Source: JAKAGZ01 sp035266865 (lineage in GTDB: Bacteria > Bacteroidota > Ignavibacteria > Ignavibacteriales > Ignavibacteriaceae). Taken from it: DNA of 64,000 nt. Position numbers and translations under genes: made by a program. The DNA lies in contig DATFMR010000141.1 in the NCBI GenBank assembly GCA_035266865.1, forward strand, positions 41,079 through 105,078. Direction: 5' to 3'. A model generated the notes under the pieces. That model did no database searches. It worked only from the letters and a program-made list of their open reading frames with translations, and was not told where the DNA came from. Shown here one piece after another: positions 61,093-64,000 of this stretch (position 1 is its first letter; each line of letters begins with the position of its first letter).

Positions 61093-64000
61093 TTAGAATG
61101 AGTACCTTACACCCAACTGCATCTGCCAGCGTGATGAGAAGTTGCTTGCAGTAAATGGCGTATTGTTGGATGGAGCAGAAAAGCTGTAAACATTTCTTCC
61201 CTGATTCGGGCCGGCTGCTGTTACAGTTCCTTTTTTGCTTACGATTGTGTAAGTACTGAAGATACTGCTGTTCCATCCCCAGTCTGAATTAATAAGATTC
61301 ATCAAATTAAGTATATCATAATTTATGGTGAATCTATGACCTGATATTATCGGAATATCCTGTGAAATGTGAATGTCCACATAATTAACCCACGGATTTG
61401 TTGCTGCATTACGTTCAGCTATCTGGCCTTTGTGTGAACTCAGATAGTCGTTATTATCTACGAAACTATTAAATGCAGTGTACATGTTCGGATCTGGTGT
61501 ATAAACACCACCACTTACACTTCCTAACAATATTTCACTATTGTCTTTAGGTATGTAAAACAGATCATTCTGGTCGAAACCATCATTATTAACATCACCG
61601 TAATAAATGAACGAATATGGTGCTCCATTTTCACCGTTATAAAATACGGATATAGTTGTCGGTGCATTCTCAAAAAATTCTTCAGTATAAGTAACTGAAG
61701 CAAAAATACGATTACGTATTTCATATAATGAAGTTGCAAGAACAGGATTATTCGGATTACCCGCAACCGGGCTGTATCTCATTTGAGAACGGGCCTGAGA
61801 AGAAGCAACACTATTCAGGTCTTTTGCTCTTCCCAAAGTATAGCCGGCATTTATTGATATTCCTCTGGCAACATTTCTTTGTGCCTGGAAACTAAGGTTA
61901 TAAGAATAACCTTCATTTGTATTTTTCAACCACAGAACATCATAGAAATTACCATTTTTGCCGTCAGTACCACCAAAATATGGTCTTCCGTCTTCCATTA
62001 TGGTGCTTGTTTGAGGATTAAGATTTAATTTTTCGTAAACAAAATCATTTACAGCTTTTGTATACTGGAATTCAACTGTTCCGATAAAGCCGAGTGGCAA
62101 TTGATGATCAACACCCAGGTCGAATCTTAAAACCTGGGGCATTTTTAGATTTGGATCACTCAAATCAATTTCAGCAGTTCTAGATCCAGGAGTTGTTCCA
62201 GGATCACCAAAACCGGGCTGGTTGTTTGCATCAGGAGAGAATTGTAGTAAAGTTCCTTGCCCGGAAGCTCCTCTAACCTCAGCCTGTGTATTACCTGAGT
62301 TTCCATACTGGTTTGATATCCAGACATAAGCCGGTCTTCCTGTGAAAATACCAACTCCGCCTCTTACCTGTGTAGTTTTGTCGCCATTTACATCCCAGTT
62401 GAAACCTACGCGGGGTGCCCAGAGTAAATTACCGCTTGGTGCCGATGCAGTAGTTATACCCGGGAAATAGGCACTTACTGAATCATTAGCAAGTGGTTTA
62501 TCCGGGAATACAGGAATATCTACCCTTACTCCAAATGATAATCTGAAATTAGGCATTACCTGCCATTCGTCCTGTGCATAAAATCCGAATTGATTTACTT
62601 TAAATTCTGCTGATCCATCTCCAACCAAAGGAACTACTCTGGAATAATACCCGGGATTCCCTTGTCTTAGATCATCAACACTGTAATATTCCCAGAAACC
62701 CGCAAAATTTCTTAAGAATAAATTCTTAAAAGAAAAGAATTCGTTATGAGTTCCGACTGTAAATGTGTGGTCTCCGGCATAATAAGTAAAATTATCAGTT
62801 ATTTCAAAGATATCCTGGTCAAGTGAGTTAGCGGATGAGTATTGATCAGTACCCGCATAATAACGAAATCCACCAGCTTCATCAATTTGAAGCGCAGGTA
62901 ATAAAGTTCCTTCCGGTCCTCTTTTGTCTCTGATTGTTGTATAACCAGCAATAAATTCGTTTGCCATACTATTTCCGAAGGTTGAGTTTAACTGGACAAC
63001 GAAATTATTTGTTATGTTATGGAACTGGTAATTATATGAATCAAAACTAAATCTGTTTGATGCTGACCTGTTACCCAATACATCCTGCTTAGCATTTACA
63101 TAATTGTAATGAACGTTCAATTTTTGGTTTTCAGAAAGGTTAAAATCCATTCTTGCAAATAATTTACCACTTGGCTGCTTGGTTGTAAATGGTGCATATC
63201 CGCCCGTAGCAAATCCTCTTCCTGCTAAAATTGATCTAATTGCATCAGCACTATCAGCAACGCCTGCAGTGCTCAAAGATAGATTTGTGATAGGCTCGTT
63301 ACGACCTGTAATTTCACCATTAACAAAGAAGAAGACTTTATCTTTTATGATAGGTCCGCCCAAACGAACACCATACTGCCACTCTTTGAATTCATTTACA
63401 GGTTGATCCATACCTTCGTATTTTTTACCAACCAGGTCATTGTTTCTTCCAAATCCATATACAGAACCGTGAAATTCGTTGGTACCACTTCTGGTAATAG
63501 CATTTAATCCACCAGCTGTGAATCCGCCTAATCTTACATCATAAGGTGCAATTACAACCTGGAATTCCTGCAGAGCATCCAAACTAATAGGATTTGTTCC
63601 AGCCTGGCCACCGGGAGTACCAGATGAGGTTAAACCAAACAAATCGTTGTACTGAGTACCATCTATTTGAATGTTATTGTACCTGTTGCTTCTTCCAGCT
63701 GCCTGGTAACCGAGGCCGGAAAACATTGGGGACATTTTTGCAAAGCTTGCAAAACTTCTGTTAATGGTTGGCAGTTCCTCGATTTGTTTTGTAGACACGT
63801 TTTGTGCAGAACCTGTTCGATTTTCATTAATAACTGCGCCCCTGTTCCCGGAAACTACTACGTTAGAAAGTTCAATTGTAGTTTCGGTAAGTTGTATATC
63901 AAGAGAATAATTCTGTCCAAGATTGAGTTTGTCGATATCTTGCGTTTGCTTTTGATAACCAACATAAGAGAAAGTCACCTGGTAAGGGCCGCCGACTCTC
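61093..64000 (-). CDS. Oar-like TonB-dependent receptor, partial (N-terminus outside window)
   Basis: At least 969 codons, with the 5' end cut off. The frame is open to the window edge (RVGGPYQVTFSYVGYQ), the end of a carboxypeptidase-regulatory-like domain. Next come ELSNVVVSGNRGAVINENRT, a plug domain with IEELPTINRSFASFAKMSP and GLNAITRSGTNEFHGS, and a long 22-strand-type barrel ending LGVRYSF with terminal Phe. This is the Oar family, large outer-membrane proteins common in the group. Ligand unknown; no SusD partner is visible. Confidence 0.93.
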   Translation of the reverse strand, partial: RVGGPYQVTFSYVGYQKQTQDIDKLNLGQNYSLDIQLTETTIELSNVVVSGNRGAVINENRTGSAQNVSTKQIEELPTINRSFASFAKMSPMFSGLGYQAAGRSNRYNNIQIDGTQYNDLFGLTSSGTPGGQAGTNPISLDALQEFQVVIAPYDVRLGGFTAGGLNAITRSGTNEFHGSVYGFGRNNDLVGKKYEGMDQPVNEFKEWQYGVRLGGPIIKDKVFFFVNGEITGRNEPITNLSLSTAGVADSADAIRSILAGRGFATGGYAPFTTKQPSGKLFARMDFNLSENQKLNVHYNYVNAKQDVLGNRSASNRFSFDSYNYQFHNITNNFVVQLNSTFGNSMANEFIAGYTTIRDKRGPEGTLLPALQIDEAGGFRYYAGTDQYSSANSLDQDIFEITDNFTYYAGDHTFTVGTHNEFFSFKNLFLRNFAGFWEYYSVDDLRQGNPGYYSRVVPLVGDGSAEFKVNQFGFYAQDEWQVMPNFRLSFGVRVDIPVFPDKPLANDSVSAYFPGITTASAPSGNLLWAPRVGFNWDVNGDKTTQVRGGVGIFTGRPAYVWISNQYGNSGNTQAEVRGASGQGTLLQFSPDANNQPGFGDPGTTPGSRTAEIDLSDPNLKMPQVLRFDLGVDHQLPLGFIGTVEFQYTKAVNDFVYEKLNLNPQTSTIMEDGRPYFGGTDGKNGNFYDVLWLKNTNEGYSYNLSFQAQRNVARGISINAGYTLGRAKDLNSVASSQARSQMRYSPVAGNPNNPVLATSLYEIRNRIFASVTYTEEFFENAPTTISVFYNGENGAPYSFIYYGDVNNDGFDQNDLFYIPKDNSEILLGSVSGGVYTPDPNMYTAFNSFVDNNDYLSSHKGQIAERNAATNPWVNYVDIHISQDIPIISGHRFTINYDILNLMNLINSDWGWNSSIFSTYTIVSKKGTVTAAGPNQGRNVYSFSAPSNNTPFTASNFSSRWQMQLGVRYSF

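Noticed and set aside
1..64000. CRISPR arrays, tRNA or rRNA genes, insertion sequence transposases
   Set aside because: No regularly spaced direct repeats, no cloverleaf-type sequence and no transposase-like reading frame were seen in the intergenic regions or coding sequences.

Overview
The window comes from an AT-rich member of the Bacteroidota/Chlorobiota/Ignavibacteriota group, most likely Ignavibacteria. The best clue is the C-terminal secretion tail of the protein at 13555-15024 (FQNYPNPFNPSTKIRYALP), which is typical of type IX secretion cargo in Ignavibacteria and relatives. An Oar-type TonB receptor, a DUF3109 protein, TTG/GTG starts and the plsX-fabH-fabD-fabG-acpP order agree with this. 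These are family-level judgements from the sequence alone.

Layout. 1-5.8 kb holds a ferritin-like 5' end, a UvrD/PcrA helicase, a phosphofructokinase with PPi-type residues, and an NSS sodium symporter with an adjacent 35-residue membrane peptide. 6.2-13.2 kb is a convergent acyl/aminoacyl-transfer cluster: SGNH protein, carrier protein and MBOAT on +; DltA-like adenylating ligase, GNAT, KAS III and a second carrier protein on -. All four Dlt functions are present plus a KAS III branch. 13.5-19 kb is accessory DNA: a repeat-rich T9SS cargo protein, a probable structured RNA with a 30-codon ORF and terminator on the minus strand, a secreted thioredoxin, an attC-like inverted repeat, an arginase-family gene with an altered metal ligand, and a decayed gene. 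19-23.8 kb has envelope and small membrane proteins, a GNAT, a fatty acid hydroxylase and a receiver protein.

23.9-37.6 kb reads as an exopolysaccharide synthesis/export locus: GH9 glycanase, RecA/KaiC-like ATPase joined to a degenerate GGDEF-like domain, TPR/beta-barrel exporter, processive GT2 synthase, a small membrane protein, a membrane-anchored protein with an apparently dead NodB-like domain, and a multi-PAS hybrid kinase whose ATP-binding domain looks degenerate.

37.6-49.2 kb is a long minus-strand block: HIT, NtrC-type regulator, secreted protein, acyl-CoA carboxylase beta subunit, acyl-CoA dehydrogenase, MeaB, epimerase, NadD, an unknown, PrsW and a NatAB-like ABC pair. 49.5-61 kb is housekeeping on the plus strand: YceD, L32, PlsX, FabH, FabD, DUF3109, FabG, AcpP, RNase III, GcvP, an Omp85-family protein and RsmE. 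The window ends inside an Oar-like TonB receptor on the minus strand.

The strongest candidates for something new are the Dlt-like cluster (6.2-13.2 kb), the exopolysaccharide locus with its ATPase/GGDEF-like fusion (23.9-37.6 kb), and the structured RNA and attC-like element at 15.3-17 kb.
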